Positions 15,131 to 22,025 of a DNA stretch of 23,497 bases are shown piece by piece. Origin of the DNA: Bacteroidetes bacterium UBA2234 (GTDB lineage: Bacteria > Bacteroidota > Bacteroidia > NS11-12g > UBA955). The first letter of the stretch is position 1. Each line of letters starts with the position of its first letter. The stretch covers positions 51,275 to 74,771 of the forward strand of contig DDYM01000057.1 in NCBI GenBank assembly GCA_002347985.1. The letters are read 5' to 3'. The notes beneath the pieces were generated by a model. That model saw only the letters and a list, made by a program, of their open reading frames with translations. It made no database searches and was not told the origin of the DNA. Position numbers and translations under genes: made by a program.

Positions 15131-15862
15131 TCAATAAAAATAGTCGCTACTTTTTTTGAAATTCCCTGTGTTGAAATAGTATCGGAAAGTGAACTGTAGG
15201 TTGCTGCCGTTGTATCGAATTGGGAAAGACTTATTAAAGAATTCACCTGAAGAAACTTTTAAATTGAGCTCAGTACCAAATGTGTGATAATATGTAACGC
15301 CATATTCGGTGCGAATTCCCTTGTTCGATGTGCGTCCCATCAACAATCCACCGTACACCATGGGGTAGAATTTGTTTCCACCCGTTTCGATCACGCGCAG
15401 TTGCTGTTTGTCAGAATTGTATAAGGTTTCTGAGTTTTTACGAAAACTGTAATTCAATACCCCGCCAATTTCTTCCGAAAAGAAACTTGAACTGTGTGGT
15501 GAGGGATATTGTCTGAAGGAAAGTCCCAGAGGAACCTGAATCGAGGCGTAAGTCTGTTTGATTTTGTTGCTAATCGCAACGGTATCGTTCGCAATTCGAT
15601 ACCCCCTGGTAGTTAAATTGAGGCCGGTAACGAGTGATACATTTCGGTGTAAATCATAGCTTGCCAATCCGCTGATTGCGATACCCATTTTGTTTCGAGG
15701 GGTGATGTTCGAAATAAATGTATCCTTGGTGTCGAGTTTGGAAATGTTGCCGCCCAATTTAAACCCGATGTGCCATGGGGTGAGTCTGTTCTCATTGTTA
15801 GACTGTCCGTTAGACACTAAGTGAATGAATAACAAGGCAATAAATAGTATCGTATTCTTCAT
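15131..15862 (-). CDS. PorT-like outer-membrane beta-barrel protein
   Basis: This 243-residue protein has a clear signal peptide (ILFIALLFIHLVSNGQ, cleavage likely after NGQ). The mature part shows alternating strand patterns: WHIGFKLGGNISKLD near the start, SGLASYDLHRNVSLVTGLNL, IQVPLGLSFRQY, YGGLLMGRTSN and a final aromatic strand FTFRYYFN. This is the common Bacteroidota outer-membrane beta-barrel (PorT/OMP_b-brl_2) layout. Proteins of this fold range from secretion components to structural porin-like proteins, so the function is unknown. Its ATG lies 10 bases downstream of a perfect TATCTTTG box. It is followed without a gap by the ZIP transporter gene, so a link to metal supply is possible but is inference only. 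Confidence 0.85.
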   Translation of the reverse strand: MKNTILFIALLFIHLVSNGQSNNENRLTPWHIGFKLGGNISKLDTKDTFISNITPRNKMGIAISGLASYDLHRNVSLVTGLNLTTRGYRIANDTVAISNKIKQTYASIQVPLGLSFRQYPSPHSSSFFSEEIGGVLNYSFRKNSETLYNSDKQQLRVIETGGNKFYPMVYGGLLMGRTSNKGIRTEYGVTYYHTFGTELNLKVSSGEFFNKSFPIRYNGSNLQFTFRYYFNTGNFKKSSDYFY

Positions 15863-15872
15863 TGTTTCCCAA

Positions 15873-15880
15873 CAAAGATA
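15873..15880 (-). promoter_or_regulatory. Putative -7 box for the beta-barrel/ZIP operon
   Basis: Read on the minus strand this is TATCTTTG, an exact TAnnTTTG match, with only 10 bases to the ATG at 15862. It predicts a very short 5' leader. No -33 TTG is seen. Confidence 0.5.
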
Positions 15881-15922
15881 ATAAACCTCGTCGCTCTACA
15901 CCACGAGTACGTCGAACCGTTG

Positions 15923-15930
15923 TAAATTTG
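15923..15930 (+). promoter_or_regulatory. Putative -7 box for the acyl-CoA reductase gene
   Basis: TAAATTTG matches TAnnTTTG and lies 7 bases before the ATG at 15938, again predicting an almost leaderless mRNA. It is divergent from the box at 15873-15880, 42 bases away. Confidence 0.45.
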
Positions 15931-15937
15931 TATCGAA

Positions 15938-16966
15938 ATGATTTGGCAAAAACGCGCATTGCTTGCTTTGCACACCGCACTTTTAGATTTTGAAAACCAT
16001 GAGAATTGGAAGATTGCCATCGAACAGGCGAAGTTTCAAAATCGTTGGTTTGAAGAAGCGCAGGTAATTCAGAGTTTGTCTCAGTGGAGAGACAGTTTAA
16101 CATCTGAAAAAGTGGATTCTTGGTTGAATGCGTACAGCATGCCAGAGAGTTTTGGCAATCAGCGGTTGGGTATTATCATGGCGGGAAACGTTCCATTGGT
16201 GGGCTTTCACGATGTGATTGTGGGTGTGATTTCGGGTTATCAGGTTTTGGCGAAAACGTCTTCAGACGATACGATACTGCCAAAAATGTGGTTGTCGGAA
16301 GCGGCCAAAGTGGATTCTATTTGGTCTGAGCGGGTTGAAGTAGTTGAGCAATTGCGAAATTTGGATGTGGCCATCGCAACGGGTAGCAACAACACCGCCA
16401 AGTATTTCGCGTCGTTTTTTAAGTCGATTCCTCACCTAATTCGCAACAACAGAAATAGCGTTGCCATTTTGGATGGAACAGAAACGGAGGCCGATTTTAT
16501 TGCCTTGGGTCACGATGTTTTTGATTATTTCGGGCTGGGTTGTAGAAATGTAACCCATTTGATGCTGCCCACGGGGTATGATTTTACGCCCTTGTTTCAG
16601 TGTTGGGATGTGCATTTCGATTGGATACGTAATCACAACAAATACGCAAATAACTACGAATACCACAGGGCTTTGCTGTTGATGAATTTGGACCCACATA
16701 TTGATACGGGGTATTTGATTGCCAAGGAAAAGCCGGAATTGTATGCTCCGGTTGGGATGTTGAATTATTCCTATTACGAATCAATCCAAGGTGTTGCACA
16801 GAAGTTGGTTGAGTGGGGTGATTCCTTGCAGTGCACGGTTTCTAAGTTGCCACTTGTGAATGCCATGCCGTTTGGAAATACCCAATGCACTCAACTTGAT
16901 GATTTCGCGGATGGGGTAGACACACTTGAATGGCTCATCGAAAATCGAAAACCATCCATTTCATAA
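15938..16966 (+). CDS. LuxC-type acyl-CoA reductase
   Basis: This 342-residue protein has the aldehyde-dehydrogenase-like layout of the LuxC family: GIIMAGNVPLVGFHDVIVGV (nucleotide-fold entry), YQVLAKTSSDDTILPKM, VAIATGSNNTAKYF, IRNNRNSVAILDGTETEAD, and FGLGCRNVTHLMLP with the likely catalytic Cys202. LuxC enzymes reduce activated fatty acids to aldehydes with NADPH. In Bacteroidota a stand-alone member is common and is not linked to luciferase, and its physiological substrate is not settled as far as I know. No lux genes are nearby. It stands alone, divergent from the beta-barrel/ZIP pair and convergent with the arginase gene, with only 5 bases between the ends. Confidence 0.85.
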   Translation: MIWQKRALLALHTALLDFENHENWKIAIEQAKFQNRWFEEAQVIQSLSQWRDSLTSEKVDSWLNAYSMPESFGNQRLGIIMAGNVPLVGFHDVIVGVISGYQVLAKTSSDDTILPKMWLSEAAKVDSIWSERVEVVEQLRNLDVAIATGSNNTAKYFASFFKSIPHLIRNNRNSVAILDGTETEADFIALGHDVFDYFGLGCRNVTHLMLPTGYDFTPLFQCWDVHFDWIRNHNKYANNYEYHRALLLMNLDPHIDTGYLIAKEKPELYAPVGMLNYSYYESIQGVAQKLVEWGDSLQCTVSKLPLVNAMPFGNTQCTQLDDFADGVDTLEWLIENRKPSIS

Positions 16967-16968
16967 AA

Positions 16969-16983
16969 GTATTACGATAATAC
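16969..16983. terminator. Small stem-loop between convergent acyl-CoA reductase and arginase genes
   Basis: GTATTA (16969-16974) pairs with TAATAC (16978-16983) around CGA, overlapping the arginase stop. The stem is only 6 bp and AT-rich, so any terminator role is weak. Confidence 0.25.
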
Positions 16984-17904
16984 CGGTTGCAGCAGTTGTT
17001 CGATCGCGGGTAAAAGCAGTTCTGGATTGGGCAATGTGGGATTAAATTCAGTAATTTCTAAGCACTGCGTTCTGCTATCACTCACCAAAGCTCCGATGAG
17101 TTGTTTTGCTTGGTCCAAAGTGAGTCCCCCTTCAACTGGTGTGCCAGTGGCAATTGCGATATCCGTATCTAAGCTATCTACGTCAAAACTGACATACAAG
17201 TAATTGCAATGGCTTAAAGTGTTGAATATCATGTCGATGCACTTTTCGATGCCGTTTTCTTTGATATCGGAGGGTTGTATCCAGTTGATTTCGTTTTCGT
17301 GAACCAAATGCGTTTCTTGACTCTCAAAATCGCGGACATCTACAAAAACGAGGTTCTCCGGCGGTAGTCCCATATTGCCTTTGATGAGTTTGATGCGTTC
17401 CCAGATTTTAATGGTTGCATCATCTAAGGTTCGTACGGACTGACATTTATTGTCGTTGTTTAGCAACGCGTTCACGGTCATCCCATGGCTATTGCCCGAG
17501 GGAGTGGTATAGGGCGAATGCAAATCGAAATGCGCATCAATCCATACAACTCCAATTTCATCGATGGGTACACATTGCGCTAGGCCGCTAACTCCACCGA
17601 TTCCATTGCTGTGATCGGCGGTGAATAACAGGCACTTATAACCCTCTTTCAGGTGTTTTGATACTTGGCTCGCAAAAGTGGTTTGATGTTCAAACAATGC
17701 CGCGCCGTTTTTGAGATAGGGTGTTGATTGTATTGTGTCGGGTACTTCGTTTGATGGAATTTCAAACACCGGGATTTCATCAAATGCTTCGCTATTGGAA
17801 ACTTCAAGATGTTGTAAAATCAATTTGGGGCCTTGACCAGCGCCCATTTTTCCAGCCCCAAGTTCCCATTCTGACGTAATAATACAGCGTTTTTTCTCTT
17901 TCAT
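16972..17904 (-). CDS. Arginase-family ureohydrolase, probably arginase
   Basis: This 310-residue enzyme opens with SEWELGAGKMGAGQGPKLI, the form seen in Bacteroidota arginases (SELGAGTRGAS-like). All six Mn ligands are in place: His98 (TADHSN), Asp123, His125 and Asp127 (IDAHFDLHSP), and Asp241 and Asp243 (SFDVDSLD). The substrate-recognition parts SGNSHGM (136-142) and TPVEGGL with Glu258 are also present. Expected reaction: arginine to ornithine and urea; agmatinase or formimidoylglutamase activity is less likely but not excluded. HFDL replaces the usual HADL. The gene stands alone. TATATTGC at 17931-17938 (minus strand), with a TTG 17 bases further upstream, is a candidate promoter. Confidence 0.85.
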   Translation of the reverse strand: MKEKKRCIITSEWELGAGKMGAGQGPKLILQHLEVSNSEAFDEIPVFEIPSNEVPDTIQSTPYLKNGAALFEHQTTFASQVSKHLKEGYKCLLFTADHSNGIGGVSGLAQCVPIDEIGVVWIDAHFDLHSPYTTPSGNSHGMTVNALLNNDNKCQSVRTLDDATIKIWERIKLIKGNMGLPPENLVFVDVRDFESQETHLVHENEINWIQPSDIKENGIEKCIDMIFNTLSHCNYLYVSFDVDSLDTDIAIATGTPVEGGLTLDQAKQLIGALVSDSRTQCLEITEFNPTLPNPELLLPAIEQLLQPVLS

Positions 17905-17930
17905 ATTCTGCTAATGAGGTGGCTTTACTC

Positions 17931-17958
17931 GCAATATAATACAATTCTGCAAATTCAA
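17931..17958 (-). promoter_or_regulatory. Candidate promoter of the arginase gene
   Basis: On the minus strand, TTG (17958-17956) is followed by 17 bases and then TATATTGC (17938-17931), an imperfect TAnnTTTG. A 26-base leader follows to the ATG at 17904. The spacing fits the -33/-7 arrangement but the -7 box is not exact. Confidence 0.35.
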
Positions 17959-17965
17959 ACTTTTT

Positions 17966-19672
17966 CTACTTTCTCTGCCAAACCCAATAGGCGCCTTGCG
18001 TATCGATAGGGCTGAACTGATAGAGAAAGTATTTGTCTGTCAAGTAGTTGCACTTAGTTATGATTCTTGCCGATTCTTTGGGTTGCCCATCTTTTATCCA
18101 AACACGCTTGCCCCATTGCTTGGGATAGGATTGGTTGAGGGTTCTATTTTTTACAAAGGTGTCATTCATCCAGTCCCCATTAAAATCAATGGGTTGCATC
18201 TTTCCATGATAGTAAAGTGCAAAGGATTTGAATCCATGCGTTTCAACCAATTTGTTTATTTGGGTTTCTTTGTGAACGGTGCGGATTAATTCGTCTTGGG
18301 TAATCTGAGAAACTACAGGGAGCAGAAAGTAATAAACTGTAAGTCCAATGCCGCCAAAGGCAAGAATGAGCTTGCCTGGGTGAAGCTGATCGTGGAAGAA
18401 ATTCTTAATTGTTAATGGGATAAATACAAATAGGGCAATGACTCCTGGAATGAATAAAGTGGCCTGTTTAAGCCAATGCATTGGGTTCGGATTCATTAGC
18501 TGCGCGATAGAAAATGAATCAAGATGCTTGGCAATAAATGTCAATTTTTCAGGATTTATAATTGCCAAGGGAAATACAAAAAGTAGTATCGTCCAGGCCA
18601 GTCCAATCAACAGCAACAGAGATTTTTGGATGATCAAATTGTTGCCTCGATTTGTGTGAATTCTATAGGTGTGGTAGGCCGCGAAATAGGTGAGAGGAAA
18701 CCAACATAAACTGCTGTAATGAATGATTTTGGTGGTTACAATGCTAAATATCACCAGTACCAGCCAAAACAGGACTCTCATTACCGTATGCCAGCTCTCC
18801 AATTCAAAGTCCTCTTCGCCACGCTGACCCAAATAGGGGATAGCCAGAGCAACAGCAGGAAAACAAAGAATCAAAAGGACAAAAATGTGGTAGAACCAAG
18901 GTTGATTGTGCCATGCAATCTGACCTTTTACCAACTCCAATTGATACGCAATGAATGAATCAAAAAATTGGGGTCCAAGGTTGCGATAAAGGGGATACAA
19001 CCAACTGCCCACAACCAAGAGCATAGCACCGATTAAAATAAACACTCGGGGCGAGAAAATATCCTGCCATCGGCCTCTAAAAGCGGTAATGATGAATGCT
19101 ACACCTCCCATAATAAATAGGGCGGTCTGGCCTTTGGTTAGAACAGCCAATCCAATGAAAATACCCGATAAAAAGTAATGTCCGTGGGGTCTATGCCCTT
19201 CAACATCGCACCGAGTGATTCGGTACCAATGCCAGATGGAAAGAAGTATCAGTAAATTGAAAACAGGATCGATGATTCCGGATTTGTAATATATCAGGGG
19301 AGCAAAGGTGAGGGCAACTGTAATCGACCAAAAGACCCCCAAAGTGCGTCGTCCCAAATAGCTCCCAATATGGTATGCAACATTGGCTGTAATGATGCCG
19401 GCCAGCGCGTTGGGTAGGCGATATACCCATGTTTGGTCGCCAAATAGGTTGACAAAAAACGCTTGAATCCAAATGAATAGGGGTGGTTTTTCCCAAAATG
19501 GTTCAAAGGCAATTTGTACGTATTTATAGTTGCGACTTACCACCATTTCACGGGCCGATTCGGCGAAGTTGAGTTCGTCCCAATCAAACAGGTGAATGAG
19601 TCCCAATCCCGGCAAAAATAACAAGATCGCTAGGGCTGTGATGATCAGGTGAACGTGGAATTTAGACATCAT
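17966..19672 (-). CDS. Glycosyltransferase family 39 (ArnT-like) membrane protein
   Basis: This 568-residue protein has a long N-terminal hydrophobic helix and about a dozen membrane segments in total, then a C-terminal periplasmic domain from about residue 470. The first periplasmic loop has FDWDELNFAESAREM (29-43), the acidic motif of GT-C enzymes, followed by FWEKPPLFIWIQAF, typical of the GT39/PMT family that includes ArnT. These use polyprenyl-phosphate sugars as donors and modify lipid A, glycolipids or proteins in the periplasm; the acceptor here is unknown. The start codons are a doublet (ATGATG at 19672). The PAP2 phosphatase gene upstream runs into it by 11 bases, so the two are coupled and may act on the same lipid or lipid-carrier pathway. 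Confidence 0.85.
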   Translation of the reverse strand: MMSKFHVHLIITALAILLFLPGLGLIHLFDWDELNFAESAREMVVSRNYKYVQIAFEPFWEKPPLFIWIQAFFVNLFGDQTWVYRLPNALAGIITANVAYHIGSYLGRRTLGVFWSITVALTFAPLIYYKSGIIDPVFNLLILLSIWHWYRITRCDVEGHRPHGHYFLSGIFIGLAVLTKGQTALFIMGGVAFIITAFRGRWQDIFSPRVFILIGAMLLVVGSWLYPLYRNLGPQFFDSFIAYQLELVKGQIAWHNQPWFYHIFVLLILCFPAVALAIPYLGQRGEEDFELESWHTVMRVLFWLVLVIFSIVTTKIIHYSSLCWFPLTYFAAYHTYRIHTNRGNNLIIQKSLLLLIGLAWTILLFVFPLAIINPEKLTFIAKHLDSFSIAQLMNPNPMHWLKQATLFIPGVIALFVFIPLTIKNFFHDQLHPGKLILAFGGIGLTVYYFLLPVVSQITQDELIRTVHKETQINKLVETHGFKSFALYYHGKMQPIDFNGDWMNDTFVKNRTLNQSYPKQWGKRVWIKDGQPKESARIITKCNYLTDKYFLYQFSPIDTQGAYWVWQRK

Positions 19673-20261
19673 AACCCAGTTTTTTAGAAATTTGGTAACT
19701 CAATTGCAGAAATAATAATGCGATGGTTCCACCGGTACAAACATCAAATAGAAAGTGTTGACCTAAATAAATTCTCGAATAACCAATTCCGGCAGCCATG
19801 ATTGCGCAAACTACACCCAACATCGATGATTTGGTTACATTATTCATGGAAATTGCGATCAATCCCATGCAGAAAAATGCCACAGCAGTATGTCCGCTTG
19901 GAAATGACTGCCAATGATGGATTTCTAGTTTTTCGATGGTTCGAATATGAAATAATTTAGCCTCGATGGGTCTTGGTGCATTGAACCAAACTTTGATTGC
20001 GGCAACCAAAAGCGACTGTAATCCGAGACCAATACCAAAAACAAGTCCGCGTTTTGGATGGAAGTAAAATCCGGTCAAAACGGCGAGAATAATCAATAAC
20101 CACTCAGCCAACCATGAAAAGTGGATAAAAAAATCATCGGTGATAGGATTGCAAAAATGATGAATCCAATTGGATACAGAATCGTTGTATCCCAAGCCCA
20201 CAGCGACCCAGCCTGAAAGTAAAAGGAAGAATGAGGTGAGGAAAAATCTACTTTGGGCCAT
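19662..20261 (-). CDS. PAP2-family membrane phosphatase
   Basis: From the ATG at 20261 the protein has 199 residues, with about five to six hydrophobic helices and all three parts of the phosphatase signature: KVWFNAPRP (90-98, K-x6-RP), PSGH (121-124) and SRIYLGQH (162-169, SR-x5-H). Such enzymes remove phosphate from lipid phosphates or diphosphates (undecaprenyl diphosphate, phosphatidylglycerol phosphate, lipid A). It overlaps the GT39 gene by 11 bases. An ATG at 20336 in the same frame would add 25 residues, but a perfect TATCTTTG promoter box lies inside that extension and the shorter form begins right at the first helix, so I prefer 20261. Confidence 0.88.
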   Translation of the reverse strand: MAQSRFFLTSFFLLLSGWVAVGLGYNDSVSNWIHHFCNPITDDFFIHFSWLAEWLLIILAVLTGFYFHPKRGLVFGIGLGLQSLLVAAIKVWFNAPRPIEAKLFHIRTIEKLEIHHWQSFPSGHTAVAFFCMGLIAISMNNVTKSSMLGVVCAIMAAGIGYSRIYLGQHFLFDVCTGGTIALLFLQLSYQISKKLGYDV

Positions 20262-20269
20262 GCTTGATG

Positions 20270-20277
20270 CAAAGATA
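20270..20277 (-). promoter_or_regulatory. Putative -7 box for the PAP2/GT39 operon
   Basis: TATCTTTG on the minus strand, an exact TAnnTTTG match, lies 8 bases before the ATG at 20261. It sets the preferred start of the PAP2 gene and predicts a very short leader. Confidence 0.5.
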
Positions 20278-20360
20278 ATTACTTCATCATGCTGAAACAT
20301 TTTGAATTTAACACTAAATTGTTTTTTTTGCGACATTACCCTTTATCAAAAACAGTAATT

Positions 20361-20762
20361 ATGGCCTCCACATCAGCACCAAGAACCAAATTGGAATTAG
20401 AATACGCAATGCGTTCTTCCCCTAATATTTTATATCAATATATTTCAAACCCGTCGGGATTACAAAATTGGTTCGCCGATCATGTTGGCGTAAAAAATGG
20501 TGAAAATTATAAATTCAAGTGGGATGACGGTACTGAAATGGATGCAACTTTGGTAAAAGCGGTGACTAGCAAATATGTTCGTTTTAAAATTGCTGATGCT
20601 ACCGATCCAGATGAGTTTTTGGAGTTCAGAATTCAGCAAGATGCCATCACAGGAGACATTGATTTGATCATTACTGAATTTGTAAATTCAGGGGATGAAG
20701 AGAGTGCTGCATCCATTTGGGATACGGCGGTTGATAATTTGCGTTTTACAATCGGGGCGTAA
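20361..20762 (+). CDS. START-like (SRPBCC fold) domain protein
   Basis: This 133-residue soluble protein begins MASTSAPRTKLELEYAMRSS and contains ILYQYISNPSGLQNWFADHV, a charged beta region KFKWDDGTEMD, and a C-terminal long helix AASIWDTAVDNLRFTIGA. This matches the START-like/AHSA1 helix-grip fold family common in Bacteroidota, which forms a hydrophobic ligand pocket. Neither ligand nor role is known. The ATG at 20361 follows the pattern of homologues; the same frame is open upstream to 20289, but that lead peptide is AT-driven and lies over the PAP2 control region. The gene ends 6 bases from the convergent M20 peptidase gene. Confidence 0.82.
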   Translation: MASTSAPRTKLELEYAMRSSPNILYQYISNPSGLQNWFADHVGVKNGENYKFKWDDGTEMDATLVKAVTSKYVRFKIADATDPDEFLEFRIQQDAITGDIDLIITEFVNSGDEESAASIWDTAVDNLRFTIGA

Positions 20763-20768
20763 TCAGCC

Positions 20769-21959
20769 TCAGCGTTGTAATTCCGAAATGGCAAGATAGG
20801 CCAATAAGCCACATCCTTGTTCCAAAGCATCTTCGTCTACGTCAAAACTGGGGTGGTGGACGCTAAAAGTGGTTTTTTTCGCTTCGTTTCTCGTGCCCAA
20901 ACGGTAAAAACAGCTTGGAACTTCTTGCGTGAAATAGGAGAAATCTTCTGCGGCCATCCAAATTCCTAGCGGTTCCACATTCTGTTCCCCCAAAAATTCT
21001 TTTGCTTCAGACTGAAGTCGTTCCGTGAGGTCTTCATTGTTCTTCAAAAATGGATACCCGCGCTGAATATCAAAGTCAACCGATCCACCCATGCCTTCTA
21101 CCAATCCTTTGGCCAAGGTGATCATTTTTTGGTGGGCTTCGGCACGCCAGTTTTCATCCAGTGTTCTAAACGTCCCTTCGATGGTTACTTCGTTGGGGAT
21201 GACATTGGTTGCGCCTTGGGCAATGACTTTTCCAAAACTCAAAACCGAAGGAATGGCGGGGTTTGCGGCGCGCGAAACAATTTGTTGTAATGCAACGATC
21301 AAATGCGCGCTGATGAGTACTGGGTCTATGTTGAAGTGAGGCATCGCACCGTGCCCCCCTTTGCCTGTTACTTTGATGTAAATCTCATCGGTACTGGCCA
21401 TGTACAATCCGGGACGGAATCCTGTTTTCCCTGTTTCGATACCTGGCATAACGTGTTGACCAATCATCACATCTACCTTTGGATTTTGTAGCACTCCTTC
21501 TGCAATCATAAGCGATGCACCGCCTGGGAGCCTTTCTTCGCCCGGCTGAAAAACAAGTTTAATGGATCCTTCAAATTCCTCTTTCAGTTCTGTAAGTATT
21601 CTGGCCGCGCCCAACAAACTGGTTGTATGAACATCGTGGCCGCAAGCGTGCATTATACCTTCTTTTTTGCTGCGATAGGGTCTGCCGTCATTCACCTCTA
21701 CGATGGGGAGCGCATCCATATCGGCCCGCAGGCCAACCACTTTTTTTGATGGGTTTTTGCCTTCGATGATGGCAACTACACCGGTATTCGCCAATCGCTG
21801 CGTTTTTAGGCCCAAGCTCTGCAGTTCTTTTTCAACCAAAGCCGCTGTTTCGTGTTCCTGAAACGATAGCTCGGGGTTTTGGTGGATATGTCTACGAATG
21901 TCGACCAAAGCCGGTAAAATAGAGGCTGCGCGATCCTGTATATGTTTCTTTACGTCCAT
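20769..21959 (-). CDS. M20-family amidohydrolase (N-acyl-amino acid amidohydrolase / hippurate hydrolase type)
   Basis: This 396-residue metallohydrolase carries IRRHIHQNPELSFQEHETAA (21-40), GLRADMDALPI (77-87), GIMHACGHDVHTTSLLGAA (101-119) with ligands Cys106 and His108 and nearby Asp109 and His111, the catalytic Glu141-Glu142 in FQPGEE, GQHVMPGI with His169, and the C-terminal ligand region SVHHPSFDVDEDAL. A dimerisation domain sits around 180-290. The family removes acyl groups from N-acyl amino acids or acts on similar amides; the exact substrate cannot be told. The start is the ATG at 21959, since the TTG-type start at 21995 lies on the promoter side. A TAGATTTG box at 21993-22000 leaves a 33-base leader. 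Confidence 0.9.
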   Translation of the reverse strand: MDVKKHIQDRAASILPALVDIRRHIHQNPELSFQEHETAALVEKELQSLGLKTQRLANTGVVAIIEGKNPSKKVVGLRADMDALPIVEVNDGRPYRSKKEGIMHACGHDVHTTSLLGAARILTELKEEFEGSIKLVFQPGEERLPGGASLMIAEGVLQNPKVDVMIGQHVMPGIETGKTGFRPGLYMASTDEIYIKVTGKGGHGAMPHFNIDPVLISAHLIVALQQIVSRAANPAIPSVLSFGKVIAQGATNVIPNEVTIEGTFRTLDENWRAEAHQKMITLAKGLVEGMGGSVDFDIQRGYPFLKNNEDLTERLQSEAKEFLGEQNVEPLGIWMAAEDFSYFTQEVPSCFYRLGTRNEAKKTTFSVHHPSFDVDEDALEQGCGLLAYLAISELQR

Positions 21960-21992
21960 GATTGGAATTGTTGTATCAGATGAAGTACTTTG

Positions 21993-22000
21993 CAAATCTA
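21993..22000 (-). promoter_or_regulatory. Putative -7 box for the M20 amidohydrolase gene
   Basis: TAGATTTG on the minus strand is an exact TAnnTTTG match, 33 bases upstream of the ATG at 21959. On the other strand the same spot reads TACTTTGC just to the left, a weaker candidate for dnaG. The two would overlap face to face. Confidence 0.4.
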
Positions 22001-22025
22001 ATCGTTTCTATAATATTCATTTCAC

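Noticed and set aside
15938-16966. Bioluminescence-related system suggested by the LuxC-type reductase
   Set aside because: No luxD, luxE or luciferase genes are present, and stand-alone LuxC-like reductases are common in Bacteroidota.
18359-18376. Inverted repeat GGCAAG...CTTGCC in the GT39 gene
   Set aside because: A 6-bp stem within conserved coding sequence, not related to the GC-rich family; chance level.
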